A stretch of DNA of 64,000 nt from Caenispirillum salinarum_A (GCF_044803115.1 NZ_CP085224.1:3038001-3102000), one strand, 5' to 3'. Numbered from the stretch's first letter, positions 43,907 to 52,400 are shown. Numbers and translations: made by a program. The notes: generated by a model from the letters alone, not told the origin.

Positions 43907-44518
43907 CTACTCCTCGGTCCGGCCGCTGCCCAGGGAGCGCGGCATCCACTTGTGGACGTTCACCGGCCGCCCCTTGTGGCTGCGCATGACGCGCGGGCGC
44001 AGCACGTCGGTCAGTGCCGGCGCGCCCCCCGGATCACCCGCGGCGCCGCCGGCGGCGGCCCCGGAGTCCGGCTTGCGGTCGGCGGAACCCTTGCGGCCGT
44101 AGAAGTCCATCATGGATTTGAGCGTGATCTCCTCGCCCGGCCCGTTGGCGGCGATGGCGTCGCGGTAGGGGGCATGGTTCTTGGTCAGCTTGGTCAGATG
44201 TTCGGCCGAGTGCGCGCCGAACTTGCGGTACACGCTGTCGAGAAGCTGCTTGGCGTCGTCGGGCACCCGGCGCGTCTCCACGTCGGGGCGGCCGTTCTCG
44301 AAAGCGCGGTAGATGGTGGGCTCCAGCGGCCCCATCTGGTCGGCCACAAACGTCGCGGGCATCAACTTGCGCCCGCGCGAAGCCACGGCGAAATACGCCT
44401 GCGCCAGGTACAGAAGCCGGTGCAGCTTCTGCGGCTGGAGGTATTCATTGTCGTCCAGCGCCCGGTCGAGCATCCAGAACGCCACGTCGAAAGACGAGTC
44501 GGCAGCGATACGCCTCAT
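43907..44518 (-). CDS. Panacea-domain (DUF4065/SocA-like) protein
   Basis: The 203-residue protein has, at residues 8-90, the Panacea pattern: AFWMLDRALDDNEYLQPQKLHRLLYLAQAY (split by family-typical residues), a basic segment, then ADQMGPLEPTIYRAFENG and later LTKLTKNHAPYRDAI. This domain occurs in antitoxins of many toxin-antitoxin pairs and in phage and cell-cycle proteins such as SocA. After residue 150 there is an Ala/Gly-rich linker and a basic tail, which is unusual. GGAGG lies 6 bases from the ATG. No toxin-like partner is adjacent on the same strand. Confidence 0.65.
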   Translation of the reverse strand: MRRIAADSSFDVAFWMLDRALDDNEYLQPQKLHRLLYLAQAYFAVASRGRKLMPATFVADQMGPLEPTIYRAFENGRPDVETRRVPDDAKQLLDSVYRKFGAHSAEHLTKLTKNHAPYRDAIAANGPGEEITLKSMMDFYGRKGSADRKPDSGAAAGGAAGDPGGAPALTDVLRPRVMRSHKGRPVNVHKWMPRSLGSGRTEE

Positions 44519-44689
44519 GGCGTGCCTCCGGAACCGATTGATCCTGATTGCGTTCCCAGGACAATAGACTGTCCACGCCGGGGCGCAAGACCCGCCGGCG
44601 CTTGACGGCGGCGGCGCAGGCTCCGACTGTTGTCGAAACGGATGGGGATCTGCGTCTCCCCGTCCCTCTCGGGAGCCCGCCACCGTCCC

Positions 44690-47434
44690 ATGTCCCGCCG
44701 CTTCATCATCACTCTTCTAATCGTCATCGTGACGCTGATCGCCCTTGGCGCGGCCTTCTGGCGATCCCTGCCCACGATCGCCGAGCATTTGGTGATTTCC
44801 CGCCTGGAAGCGCAGGGGCTCGGCCCCGTGGAGGCGGAGGTGGCGCGCGTTGACCTTACGGGGGCTCGGCTGGAGAGCCTGACGCTGGGCGACGGCGCGG
44901 CGACGGTCTCAGGCGCCACCCTGGCATGGCGGGCCCGCGCGCTGGCGCCGGAGTCGTTGACCATCGAGTCTCTGCGCCTGACCGGACGCTGGACCGCCGA
45001 CGACGGCCTGACCCTCGGCCCGCTGGACGCACTGCTGCACGGGTCGGAGGACGGCGGTGCTGCGGCGGACGGATATGCGCTGCCCGTGCCCCGGATCGAC
45101 CTGCGCGACGCCCGCGCCGAGATCGCCCTGCCCGGCGGCACCCTCACCGCCACTGGCCGGGGCACCATTCTGCGCGCCGAACCCGGCCCGGCCCTGGACC
45201 TGACGGCAGAGGTGGACGCGCCCGGGCTGGCGGGCCGCATGAGTTTTCAGGGCACCGCTGCGGGGTCCGGCGCCACGCCCGTCACCGGCGAGGGGCGGGT
45301 GCGGCTGACGGCGGCCGGCTTCACCGCCCCCGGCGTCGCCGGCGCCATCGACGGCGAGCTTTCGGCCACGATCGCCATCGGCGCCGATACGGTGACGGTG
45401 ACGGCGGAAAATCCTGTAACACTCACCCTCCGCGACCTTGCCCCCGCCCTGGCCGCGCCGCTGGCCGACGTTCTGCGCGCCGGGACTTCGGCGGATGGAC
45501 CAGTGCGGATCACCCTGTCCGGCGCCGAGGGCGGTGCGCCGGCCTTCACCGTCAGCGGCCTGGACGATCCGGCATCCCTGGCCGTGGCGAGCGACGGCCT
45601 GCGGTTGGCGGCCGAGGCGGCCGATGCGCGCGCCTCCGCCTCTGCCGCCGGGTCCCTGCGGCTGGAGGACGGCCTGCCGACGGCCGCCCTTCACGACCTG
45701 TCGGCCGAGGCCTCGGGGCTGGTGATCGGCGGTGTGCCGATCGGGGGCGCGCTGGCGGACGGCAACGCGACCTTGAGCGCCGCCGGGATTGCGGCGGAAG
45801 GCGACCTTGCGCTGTCGACCGGCGCCGCGGAGGTCGGCGACGTCGCCGCCCAGGCGGCTGCGCTGGAGGCCCGGCTGCGCCTCAGTACCCAGGCGGACGG
45901 CACCGGCGCCCTCTATGCCGAGCGCGGCACGCTGCGGGTGGAAGGCCTGCGGCCGGCGCCGGATCTGGCGGTAACGGCGCCCGTGGTGCTGACCCTGACG
46001 GAGACCGAAGCACCGCTCGTCCGCCTGTCCCCCCTGGAGGGCGGCGACGGACTGCGGGCCGACATCCGGGCGGCCTTCGCCGACCCGGACCTGCGCCTGC
46101 GCCGGAGTACGGGCGACGGCGACCGGCTGATCCGCGCCGCCTTCGACCGCCTCGCCGTGGAGGCCGTGGCGCACCTGCCGGAAGGCCGGGCACCGGAGGT
46201 GACGGCGATGGACCTGGACGGGTCGGGCGGTCTGCTGACGGTGGACGCCATCACGCTGACCGACGCCGCCATGGACGCCACGCTCGGCCCGCACGGCCCG
46301 CGCCTGTCGGTCAGTGGCCGCATGGCGGCACTGCCCGGCGAGCCTTCCGCTTTGGCCGAGCGCTCTCCGCTGCGTCCCTACCGCCTGTCGCTGACCGCCT
46401 CCCCCACGGACGAGCCCCGGGCCGCCGAGCGGTTCGCGCTGGAAGTGGACCTGCGCGACGCCGCGCAAACGCGGTTGGCCTCGGCCACCGGCTGGGCCGA
46501 CCTGGCCGAGGGTACCGGGCGCCTGCGGCTGGACATGCCGCGCCAGGTCTTCGACCCGAAGGCCCTGCGGCCCGAGCACCTGCATGGGGCGCTGGGCACC
46601 TTCGCCAGCGGCGTCACCGGGGCGGTCGCGGCCGAGGGAACGCTGGCCTGGGGACCGGGAGGGCTCGACCCCGACCTCAACCTGATGCTGCGGGATCTGT
46701 CGCTGAGCCAGGGGTTCGTGACCCTCCGCCGCATCAACGGCGTCATTCGGCTGACCAGCCTGGACCCCCTGCGCACACCGCTGGGCCAGACGGTCTCGGT
46801 CGCCATGGTCGAAGCCGGCCTGCCGCTGACCAACGTAACGGCCGACTTCCAGCTCGATGGCGACCGCCTGCACATCGACAGCGCCCGCGCCACCCTCGCA
46901 GACGGAACGCTGACGGCCGACCCGGCGAGCCTGCCGCTCGACCTTGCCAGCGGCACCATGACCCTGCGCGTGCGCGACATGCGCCTGGCGCCGCTGGTGG
47001 ACCTGCTGAACATCGAAGGTCTTGATGCCGCCGGCGCCCTGGGCGGCGAGATCCCGCTGCGGTTCGCCGGCGGCGACGTGGTCATCGACAACGCAGTGCT
47101 GCGCAGCCAGGGCCCCGACCGTGTCGCCTATGCGCCCGAGGCCCCGCCCGACGCCCTGTCCGGCGGTGGCCAGAGCGTCGACATGGTGATGGAGGCGCTG
47201 GAGGACTTCCGCTACAACACCCTGCGCGTCACCGTGGACGGCCGGGCCAGCGGCGAATTGACAGTGACGCTGCACATCGCCGGCCATAATCCCGCCTTCT
47301 ATGACGGCTATCCCGTGGAGTTCAACCTCAGCGTCAGCGGCGCCCTGGCGGAAGCCGTCCAGGCCGGCCTGCAGGGCTATCAGGTGCCCGACCGCATCCG
47401 CGAGCGCATGATGAACTTCCAGAACGGGCAGTAA
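44690..47434 (+). CDS. ydbH: AsmA-like intermembrane lipid-transport protein YdbH
   Basis: The 914-residue protein has one N-terminal membrane anchor (about 4-24, FIITLLIVIVTLIALGAAFW) and a long periplasmic beta-rich repeat region ending in the YdbH C-terminal block (GGEIPLRFAGGDVVIDNAVL; HIAGHNPAFYDGYPVEFNLSVSG). YdbH, with TamB and YhdP, carries phospholipids from the inner to the outer membrane. The next two genes are YnbE- and YdbL-like, the same trio as in E. coli. The ATG at 44690 starts just before the anchor; the frame is open 20 codons further upstream. Confidence 0.88.
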   Translation: MSRRFIITLLIVIVTLIALGAAFWRSLPTIAEHLVISRLEAQGLGPVEAEVARVDLTGARLESLTLGDGAATVSGATLAWRARALAPESLTIESLRLTGRWTADDGLTLGPLDALLHGSEDGGAAADGYALPVPRIDLRDARAEIALPGGTLTATGRGTILRAEPGPALDLTAEVDAPGLAGRMSFQGTAAGSGATPVTGEGRVRLTAAGFTAPGVAGAIDGELSATIAIGADTVTVTAENPVTLTLRDLAPALAAPLADVLRAGTSADGPVRITLSGAEGGAPAFTVSGLDDPASLAVASDGLRLAAEAADARASASAAGSLRLEDGLPTAALHDLSAEASGLVIGGVPIGGALADGNATLSAAGIAAEGDLALSTGAAEVGDVAAQAAALEARLRLSTQADGTGALYAERGTLRVEGLRPAPDLAVTAPVVLTLTETEAPLVRLSPLEGGDGLRADIRAAFADPDLRLRRSTGDGDRLIRAAFDRLAVEAVAHLPEGRAPEVTAMDLDGSGGLLTVDAITLTDAAMDATLGPHGPRLSVSGRMAALPGEPSALAERSPLRPYRLSLTASPTDEPRAAERFALEVDLRDAAQTRLASATGWADLAEGTGRLRLDMPRQVFDPKALRPEHLHGALGTFASGVTGAVAAEGTLAWGPGGLDPDLNLMLRDLSLSQGFVTLRRINGVIRLTSLDPLRTPLGQTVSVAMVEAGLPLTNVTADFQLDGDRLHIDSARATLADGTLTADPASLPLDLASGTMTLRVRDMRLAPLVDLLNIEGLDAAGALGGEIPLRFAGGDVVIDNAVLRSQGPDRVAYAPEAPPDALSGGGQSVDMVMEALEDFRYNTLRVTVDGRASGELTVTLHIAGHNPAFYDGYPVEFNLSVSGALAEAVQAGLQGYQVPDRIRERMMNFQNGQ

Positions 47435-47548
47435 GCCGCAGCCATCTTTATCAAAAAGAGGCGTGACGCGCCCTACGATCGCCATTATCAATGGTTTGAA
47501 TTCATGGTGACGGGGACACGCCGCCCCGCGTGCCCGAGGGAGACCCGG

Positions 47549-47764
47549 ATGTTCCGCTCTGCAGCCTCCATGCCCACAGCCCTGCCCGCCGCACTGGCGG
47601 TCCTTGCGGCGCTGGCCGTCGCCGGCTGCCAGCCCACCGTCAAGGTGGAGGCGCCCGACAAGCCGATCGTGATCAACCTGAACGTCAAGATTGAACAGGA
47701 AGTCCGCGTCAAGGTGGAAAAGGACGTGGAAGACCTGCTCGAAGACCGCAAGGACCTGTTCTGA
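47549..47764 (+). CDS. ynbE: YnbE-like outer-membrane lipoprotein
   Basis: The 71-residue lipoprotein has a signal with lipobox AVAGC (Cys near residue 26) and a short mature part (PTVKVEAPDKPIVINLNV, then KIEQEVRVKVEKDVEDLL) typical of YnbE. YnbE stacks on the C-terminus of YdbH to complete the periplasmic bridge. GAGGGAGA is upstream of the ATG. It lies 114 bases after ydbH and 23 bases before ydbL. Confidence 0.88.
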   Translation: MFRSAASMPTALPAALAVLAALAVAGCQPTVKVEAPDKPIVINLNVKIEQEVRVKVEKDVEDLLEDRKDLF

Positions 47765-47787
47765 GGGGTCCGCCGATGGAGGGACGT

Positions 47788-48138
47788 ATGATGTCGTTGC
47801 GAATGTTGCGCCGCCTCGCCGCCGGCTTCCTGGTGCTGCTGGGCCTCGCGGTCGCCGCGCCAACGGGCGCGCTGGCGCTGGACCTGGATACGGCACGGGC
47901 GCAGGGGCTGGTGGGAGAACGCTACGACGGCCTCATCGGCCCCGTGCAGGGGAACGGCGAGGTGCAGGCGCTGGTGGCCCGCATCAATTCCGAGCGCATG
48001 GACGAATACCGCCGCATCGCCGAACAGCGCGGCGTGCCGGTGTCGGCCGTGCAGAAGCTTGTGGGCGAAAAACTGGTGAACAACGCCGCGCCGGGCACCT
48101 TCGTGATGACACCGTCGGGCGACTGGCGGAAGAAATAG
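47788..48138 (+). CDS. ydbL: YdbL-like (DUF1318) periplasmic protein
   Basis: The 116-residue exported protein has a signal peptide ending GALAL (about 1-30) and the DUF1318 domain: ARAQGLVGERYDGLIGPV, then INSERMDEYRRIAEQRGV and a C-terminal TPSGDWRKK. YdbL modulates the YdbH-YnbE interaction in E. coli. The start could be either of two consecutive ATG codons (47788 or 47791), 5-8 bases after GGAGGGA. Confidence 0.9.
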   Translation: MMSLRMLRRLAAGFLVLLGLAVAAPTGALALDLDTARAQGLVGERYDGLIGPVQGNGEVQALVARINSERMDEYRRIAEQRGVPVSAVQKLVGEKLVNNAAPGTFVMTPSGDWRKK

Positions 48139-48192
48139 GCGTCACGATGCGCCGGCCCGTCCACCGGCGCCGGCGCCGCGACTGCCGCGAAC

Positions 48193-48630
48193 TCAGTGCA
48201 GCCGGTTGTACTCCACGCCCAGCCGGCGCGGCCCCAGCCGAATGACGTCGTAGACGATTTCGTAGCGCTTCGCGACGCTGCCGAAATTGACGATGAGGCC
48301 CGGCGGCGGATCGGGCGTAAAGGCCTGATAATAGAACAGGGTGCGGTCGACCTCGAAGCTGGTCAGCATGGACCCGAAGCGCGAGGCGATGATGGGCCTC
48401 CGGTGCTTCTTGTGGTGCCAGTCCAGGCCGCCGCCGCCATGGCCGCCGCCTTCACCACGGTCGTCGTCGTCGCGCACCGCCTCTTCCTGCGGGCCTGCGC
48501 CGTCGGCAGGCAGCAGCCCCTCGATCGGCATGGCTTCGCCCGGCGAGAACGCCGACCGGCCCGCCGACGGCGTGCGGGCAGTGCTGGCGGCTGCGAAGGC
48601 CGAGCCGAGCTTGCCGGCGGCGAGGGACAT
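48193..48630 (-). CDS. Protein of unknown function with a charged His/Gly linker
   Basis: The 145-residue protein begins with an Ala/Ser-rich stretch, has a polar linker with EEAVRDDDDRGEGGG and HGGGG, and then a structured C-terminal half (SRFGSMLTSFEVDRTLFYY; GLIVNFGSVAKRYEIVYDVIRLG). AAGGAG lies 10 bases ahead of the ATG. I recognise no family. The low-complexity middle suggests two parts joined by a flexible linker. It converges with ydbL. The 264 bases upstream, toward the ACT gene, hold no other gene. Confidence 0.65.
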   Translation of the reverse strand: MSLAAGKLGSAFAAASTARTPSAGRSAFSPGEAMPIEGLLPADGAGPQEEAVRDDDDRGEGGGHGGGGLDWHHKKHRRPIIASRFGSMLTSFEVDRTLFYYQAFTPDPPPGLIVNFGSVAKRYEIVYDVIRLGPRRLGVEYNRLH

Positions 48631-48894
48631 GGCGCAGGAACTCCTTGGGCACGATTTCTTACTATTTAGTTTAGGTCTCCACCGCTCCGCGTCAATCGCG
48701 CGACGGTGAAATCGGCCCTTCCCCTTGCGCAACACCTTGCGCATCTTCCGGGAGTCCCGCGCAATCCCTTGCGTTCGGGCCCTCCACCGCGCCATGATCG
48801 CAGGATGCCGGTCGGGCCGCCCCCGTCGCCGACGTCGCGGCGGCGCCTGCGCCCGGTCCGCGACTCGAATGACGACACCTCCGAAAGGCGCCCC

Positions 48895-49437
48895 ATGAGC
48901 CACAACCTGCTCGTCACCCTGTTCTGCCCCGACCGCACCGGTCTGGTGGCCGCCGTCACCGGCCAGTTGTTCGACATGGGCCTCAACCTGGGGGACACCA
49001 CCTTCGCCGTCCTCGGCACAGGGGCAGAGTTCACCGCCGTCTGCGAAGCACCGGACGACGTCTCCGCCGACGATGTGGAGCGCGCGCTGAAGGCCCTGCC
49101 CGAAGCCGAGGACGCCCGCGTCGAGGTCCGCCCCTTCGGCCTGGACCCGGTCGCCGATCCCTCGGGCCGCATCACCCACCGCTTTTACGTGCGCGGCGGC
49201 GACCGGCCGGGGCTGGTCGCCCGCATGGCCGAGGTGTTCGGCCAGTACGAGGCCAACATCGTGCGCATGAGCGCCGAGCACATGCCAGACCTGGCCGGCG
49301 GGCAGTACGTGGTGCGCTTCGACGTCAACATTCCCGCCACGGCCGTCGAGCGTTGCCTGAACACCGCCGCCAACACGGCCGGCGAACTGCATCTGACCAG
49401 CCATGTGGAAGGCGTCGAGCGCCCGGTTTCCGTCTGA
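48895..49437 (+). CDS. Tandem ACT-domain protein (GcvR-like)
   Basis: The 180-residue protein has two ACT domains: HNLLVTLFCPDRTGLVAAVTG at residues 2-75, and HRFYVRGGDRPGLVARMAEVF at about 90-165. This is the layout of GcvR, the regulator of the glycine cleavage system that senses glycine. No glycine-cleavage genes are in the window. Its stop overlaps the next start (TGATG), so the two are coupled. Confidence 0.85.
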   Translation: MSHNLLVTLFCPDRTGLVAAVTGQLFDMGLNLGDTTFAVLGTGAEFTAVCEAPDDVSADDVERALKALPEAEDARVEVRPFGLDPVADPSGRITHRFYVRGGDRPGLVARMAEVFGQYEANIVRMSAEHMPDLAGGQYVVRFDVNIPATAVERCLNTAANTAGELHLTSHVEGVERPVSV

Positions 49438-49913
49438 TGGAAGAGGGCCGCGTCCTCATCGACAGTCCGGTGCCGCCGGACGACCTGCCGGCGGTGATGC
49501 CGGGCGACCTGGTGCGCGCCTGGGATGCGGCGACCATTGCCGCCGAACTGGGGCTGGAGGTCGATCCGCGCGCCACCCGCGGCATCACCTTTCGCGGGCC
49601 GGGCGGCGAGGTCACCCTGCTGTTCGAGGACGTCGACGCCCAGGTGTGGATCGCGGGGCTGGAGCGCACGACGGGGCTGGACAGCCCGCACGGCATCTCT
49701 GTGTGCTTCCGGCTGCTGGGCCTGATCGAACTGATGGCGACGGCCGCATGGATGCGCGGCCTGTTCGACATCGGCGGTCCGGAGGGGCCGGACATCCACC
49801 CGGCCCTCTTCCGGGTGGCCGCCACCATGCCGCTGGGCCGCGATGCCCGCTTCGACCCGCGGGAGTTCGAGCGCCGCACCCGCCCGCTGGTCGGGCCGCG
49901 CATGCTGAACTGA
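49437..49913 (+). CDS. Conserved protein of unknown function coupled to the ACT protein
   Basis: The 158-residue soluble protein has no motif I can name. It includes short blocks GITFRGPGGEVTLLFED and RLLGLIELMATAAWMRGLF. Its ATG lies in the stop codon of the ACT gene. It ends one base before the stop of the convergent FNR-like gene. Coupling suggests it works with the ACT-domain protein. Confidence 0.7.
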   Translation: MEEGRVLIDSPVPPDDLPAVMPGDLVRAWDAATIAAELGLEVDPRATRGITFRGPGGEVTLLFEDVDAQVWIAGLERTTGLDSPHGISVCFRLLGLIELMATAAWMRGLFDIGGPEGPDIHPALFRVAATMPLGRDARFDPREFERRTRPLVGPRMLN

Positions 49914-49914
49914 C

Positions 49915-50658
49915 CTACTCGCCGGCCGCTTGGCGCAGCGCGTCGGTGTGGCAGCGGAACCGGTTGGACCGCACTTCGGTGACGAGGCCGGAGCGCCTGA
50001 AGTCCGCCACCACGCGGCTGGCGGTTTCAGTTGTCACGCCCAGCATGGCGCCCAGATCCTCGCGCGAGAACAGTTCCACCTCGGGTTCCGGCGTGCAGCC
50101 GGGCTCCACCTCGGACAGGTGCAGGAACAGCCGGGCGACGCGCGATCGGGCCGAGCCGGTCGACAGCCCGGTGAGCCATTCGTCGGCCTGGCGCACCTGC
50201 GCGTGCCAGCGCTTCATGAGTTGGGTGTGCAGGCGCGGGGTCTCCACCGACAGGCGCTTGACCACCTCGCGCGGGAGGCGGCAGACCAGCGCCGGGCGCA
50301 GGACCACGGCGCTGTGCTCGTAGGCCTCGCCCACCAGAACCTCCAGCCCTGCCGTGTCGCCCCGGCGCAGAAGGCGCACGATGCGCTGGCCGCCGTCCGG
50401 CAGGTACTGCACCAGCTTGACCAGGCCCGAGCGCACGGTGAACAATGCCCGGCCTTCGTCGCCGGCATTGTAGAGCGTTGATCCGGCGCTGAACTCCAAT
50501 TCGTCGATGGGCAGGTGAATGAGGTCGAAATCGGCCGCCTGAAGATCGGCGAACAGGGCGAGGTCGCGGATGGTGCACCCGGCACATTCCGCCTGTCCCT
50601 TCCAGGCCGCTTCGATCCTGCTCTTTCGCAAAGTATCCTCGTCGGTTGGCCGTCGCAT
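49915..50658 (-). CDS. FNR/CRP-family regulator with incomplete cysteine set
   Basis: The 247-residue regulator has the cNMP-binding-type sensor domain (about 35-150), a dimer helix and a winged helix-turn-helix (FSREDLGAMLGVTTETASRVVADF) whose ETxSR motif matches FNR, which reads TTGAT half-sites. FNR-type cluster cysteines are present at C25, C28 and C126 (ALVCRLP), but the third N-terminal Cys appears to be Ala34. The ATG at 50658 has no clear ribosome binding site. It faces away from fetAB, so a role in redox or iron control is plausible. Confidence 0.85.
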   Translation of the reverse strand: MRRPTDEDTLRKSRIEAAWKGQAECAGCTIRDLALFADLQAADFDLIHLPIDELEFSAGSTLYNAGDEGRALFTVRSGLVKLVQYLPDGGQRIVRLLRRGDTAGLEVLVGEAYEHSAVVLRPALVCRLPREVVKRLSVETPRLHTQLMKRWHAQVRQADEWLTGLSTGSARSRVARLFLHLSEVEPGCTPEPEVELFSREDLGAMLGVTTETASRVVADFRRSGLVTEVRSNRFRCHTDALRQAAGE

Positions 50659-50740
50659 TGACGGTCGAAATTTCGATGCCGTCAATTTAGGATCATCCGC
50701 ATCTCCCGAAAAGGGATAACCGTCGCAAGGATTTATACCC

Positions 50741-51364
50741 GTGCCCGCCGACGCTTCGCAGTCCGCTCCGCTGCTGGAGGCGCGCGACCTCTCGCGCCCG
50801 CCGCTGGGGCCCGTGTCGCTGACGCTCGATGAAGGCCGCTGCCTGGCCGTAACGGGCCCGTCGGGCGCGGGCAAGTCGCTGCTGCTGCGGGCTTTGGCGG
50901 ACCTGGACCCGACCGAGGGCGCGGTACGGTTCCAGGGCACGGACCGCAGAACCCTGCCGGCGCCGGAATGGCGGCGGCGGGTGTGCTATGTCGCCGCCGA
51001 GTCCGGCTGGTGGGCCGAGACGGTGGCCGACCACATGCCGGCCGACGACCAGGCATGGCGGCCGCTGATGGAGGCGGTGGGGCTGGGCGATGCAGCGGAC
51101 TGGCCGGTTTCCCGACTATCAAGCGGCGAGCGGCAGCGGTTGAGCATCGTCCGCGCCCTGGCCCGGCGGCCGGCTGTGCTGCTGCTGGACGAGCCGACGG
51201 CCAACCTGGACGCCGAGGCCGCCACCGCCGTGGAAGGCTTGATCCGCCGCGCGCTGGACGACGGCACCGGCATCATCCTCACCAGCCACGACCCGACGCA
51301 GGTTGACCGCCTTGCCGACCATCGTCTGCGCCTGCGCGCCGGACACATGGAGTCAGCCCAATGA
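50741..51364 (+). CDS. fetA: Iron-export ABC transporter ATPase FetA-like
   Basis: The 207-residue ATPase has Walker A GPSGAGKS near residue 39, the signature LSSGERQRLSIVRAL and Walker B LLLDEPTANLD. Its partner downstream is a UPF0014 permease, which identifies the FetAB (YbbL-YbbM) pair that exports iron in E. coli. It starts at GTG with AAGGA 9 bases upstream and overlaps the permease gene by ATGA. Confidence 0.88.
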   Translation: MPADASQSAPLLEARDLSRPPLGPVSLTLDEGRCLAVTGPSGAGKSLLLRALADLDPTEGAVRFQGTDRRTLPAPEWRRRVCYVAAESGWWAETVADHMPADDQAWRPLMEAVGLGDAADWPVSRLSSGERQRLSIVRALARRPAVLLLDEPTANLDAEAATAVEGLIRRALDDGTGIILTSHDPTQVDRLADHRLRLRAGHMESAQ

Positions 51365-52161
51365 TCGAGACCACAGAGCCGCTCTCCTGGCTGGATCTTG
51401 CCTGGTCGGCTGCGCTGATCCTGCTGGCGGGCGGTCTGTCGGTCGTGTGGAACCTGGGCATCCACCGCCGGCTGGTCATTGCGGGGCTGCGGGCGACGGT
51501 ACAGCTTCTGCTGCTCGCGCTGGTGCTCGAGGCGCTGTTCGCCACCGCCTCCCCCTGGCTGACCGCGGCGGCGGCGGCCGTCATGCTGGGATTTGCGGCG
51601 CGGGAAATCTTCGGCCGCCAGGACCGCCGGCTGGCCGGCGGCTGGGGCTACGGCGTCGGGGGCGCGGCGATCACCGTGGCGGCGACCGTCGTCACCCTGT
51701 TCGCGCTCACCACCTCGGTCCGTCCCGACCCCTGGTACGACGCCCGCTACGCCATCCCGCTGCTGGGCATGATCCTGGGCAACGTGATGACAGGCATCGC
51801 GGTGGGGCTGAACACGCTGACCGCCGCCTGCGCCCGCGAGACATCGGCCATCGAGGCCCAACTGGCGCTCGGTGCCACCCGGTGGGAGGCCCTGAACGCG
51901 CCCATCCGCCACGCTCTGCGCACGGGGCTGATCGGCATCGTCAACAGCATGGCGGCGGCGGGCATTGTGTTCATTCCCGGCATGATGACGGGGCAGATCC
52001 TGGCGGGGCAGTCGCCGGAACAGGCGGCGCGCTATCAGCTTCTGATCCTGTTCCTCATTGCCGGAGCGACAGCCATCGGCGCGGTGATGGCGGTGCTTCT
52101 GGCGGCGGCGCGCCTGACCGACGACCGCCACCGCCTGCGCCTGGATCGGTTGAGGACTTGA
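51361..52161 (+). CDS. fetB: Iron-export ABC transporter permease FetB-like (UPF0014)
   Basis: The 266-residue protein has about seven membrane helices and the UPF0014 blocks LGMILGNVMTGIAVGLNTL, ARETSAIEAQLALGATRWEAL and GIVFIPGMMTGQILAG. With FetA it is expected to move iron out of the cytoplasm and lessen oxidative damage. A GC-rich hairpin follows its stop codon. Confidence 0.9.
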   Translation: MIETTEPLSWLDLAWSAALILLAGGLSVVWNLGIHRRLVIAGLRATVQLLLLALVLEALFATASPWLTAAAAAVMLGFAAREIFGRQDRRLAGGWGYGVGGAAITVAATVVTLFALTTSVRPDPWYDARYAIPLLGMILGNVMTGIAVGLNTLTAACARETSAIEAQLALGATRWEALNAPIRHALRTGLIGIVNSMAAAGIVFIPGMMTGQILAGQSPEQAARYQLLILFLIAGATAIGAVMAVLLAAARLTDDRHRLRLDRLRT

Positions 52162-52162
52162 T

Positions 52163-52187
52163 CCTCCGGCGCCTCGAGCGCCGGAGG
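52163..52187 (+). terminator. Hairpin after fetB
   Basis: A 10-bp stem (arms 52163-52172 and 52178-52187) with a 5-base loop begins two bases past the fetB stop. No T-run is present. Confidence 0.6.
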
Positions 52188-52279
52188 CCGTTCATGCGCC
52201 ACGGAGGCTCACGCGCCTGACCGGCGCGGGGTCGCAGTCACAACCCTATGCCCCGGCCGCGAGCCGGCCGGGATGAGCA

Positions 52280-52378
52280 TCACGCCACCAATGCCGTGGC
52301 GATGACGGACCACAGGTAGATCATCCCCAGAAGGGCGAGAAGGCCGAAGGTGTCGCGCAGCAGGGCGGCCATGGACAT
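52280..52378 (-). CDS. 32-residue single-helix membrane protein
   Basis: A short frame encodes a 32-residue peptide: a polar start (MSMAALLRDTFG), a single hydrophobic helix (LLALLGMIYLWSVIATALVA) and a stop. A GAGGAGAG ribosome binding site lies 5-6 bases ahead of the ATG, which together with the clean membrane profile argues for a real small protein. A second ATG two codons in is possible. Its partner is unknown; the neighbours are fetB and dusA. An 8-bp tandem repeat lies just upstream of it, in its leader or promoter. Confidence 0.65.
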   Translation of the reverse strand: MSMAALLRDTFGLLALLGMIYLWSVIATALVA

Positions 52379-52400
52379 GGTCTCTCTCCTCGGTCAGTTG

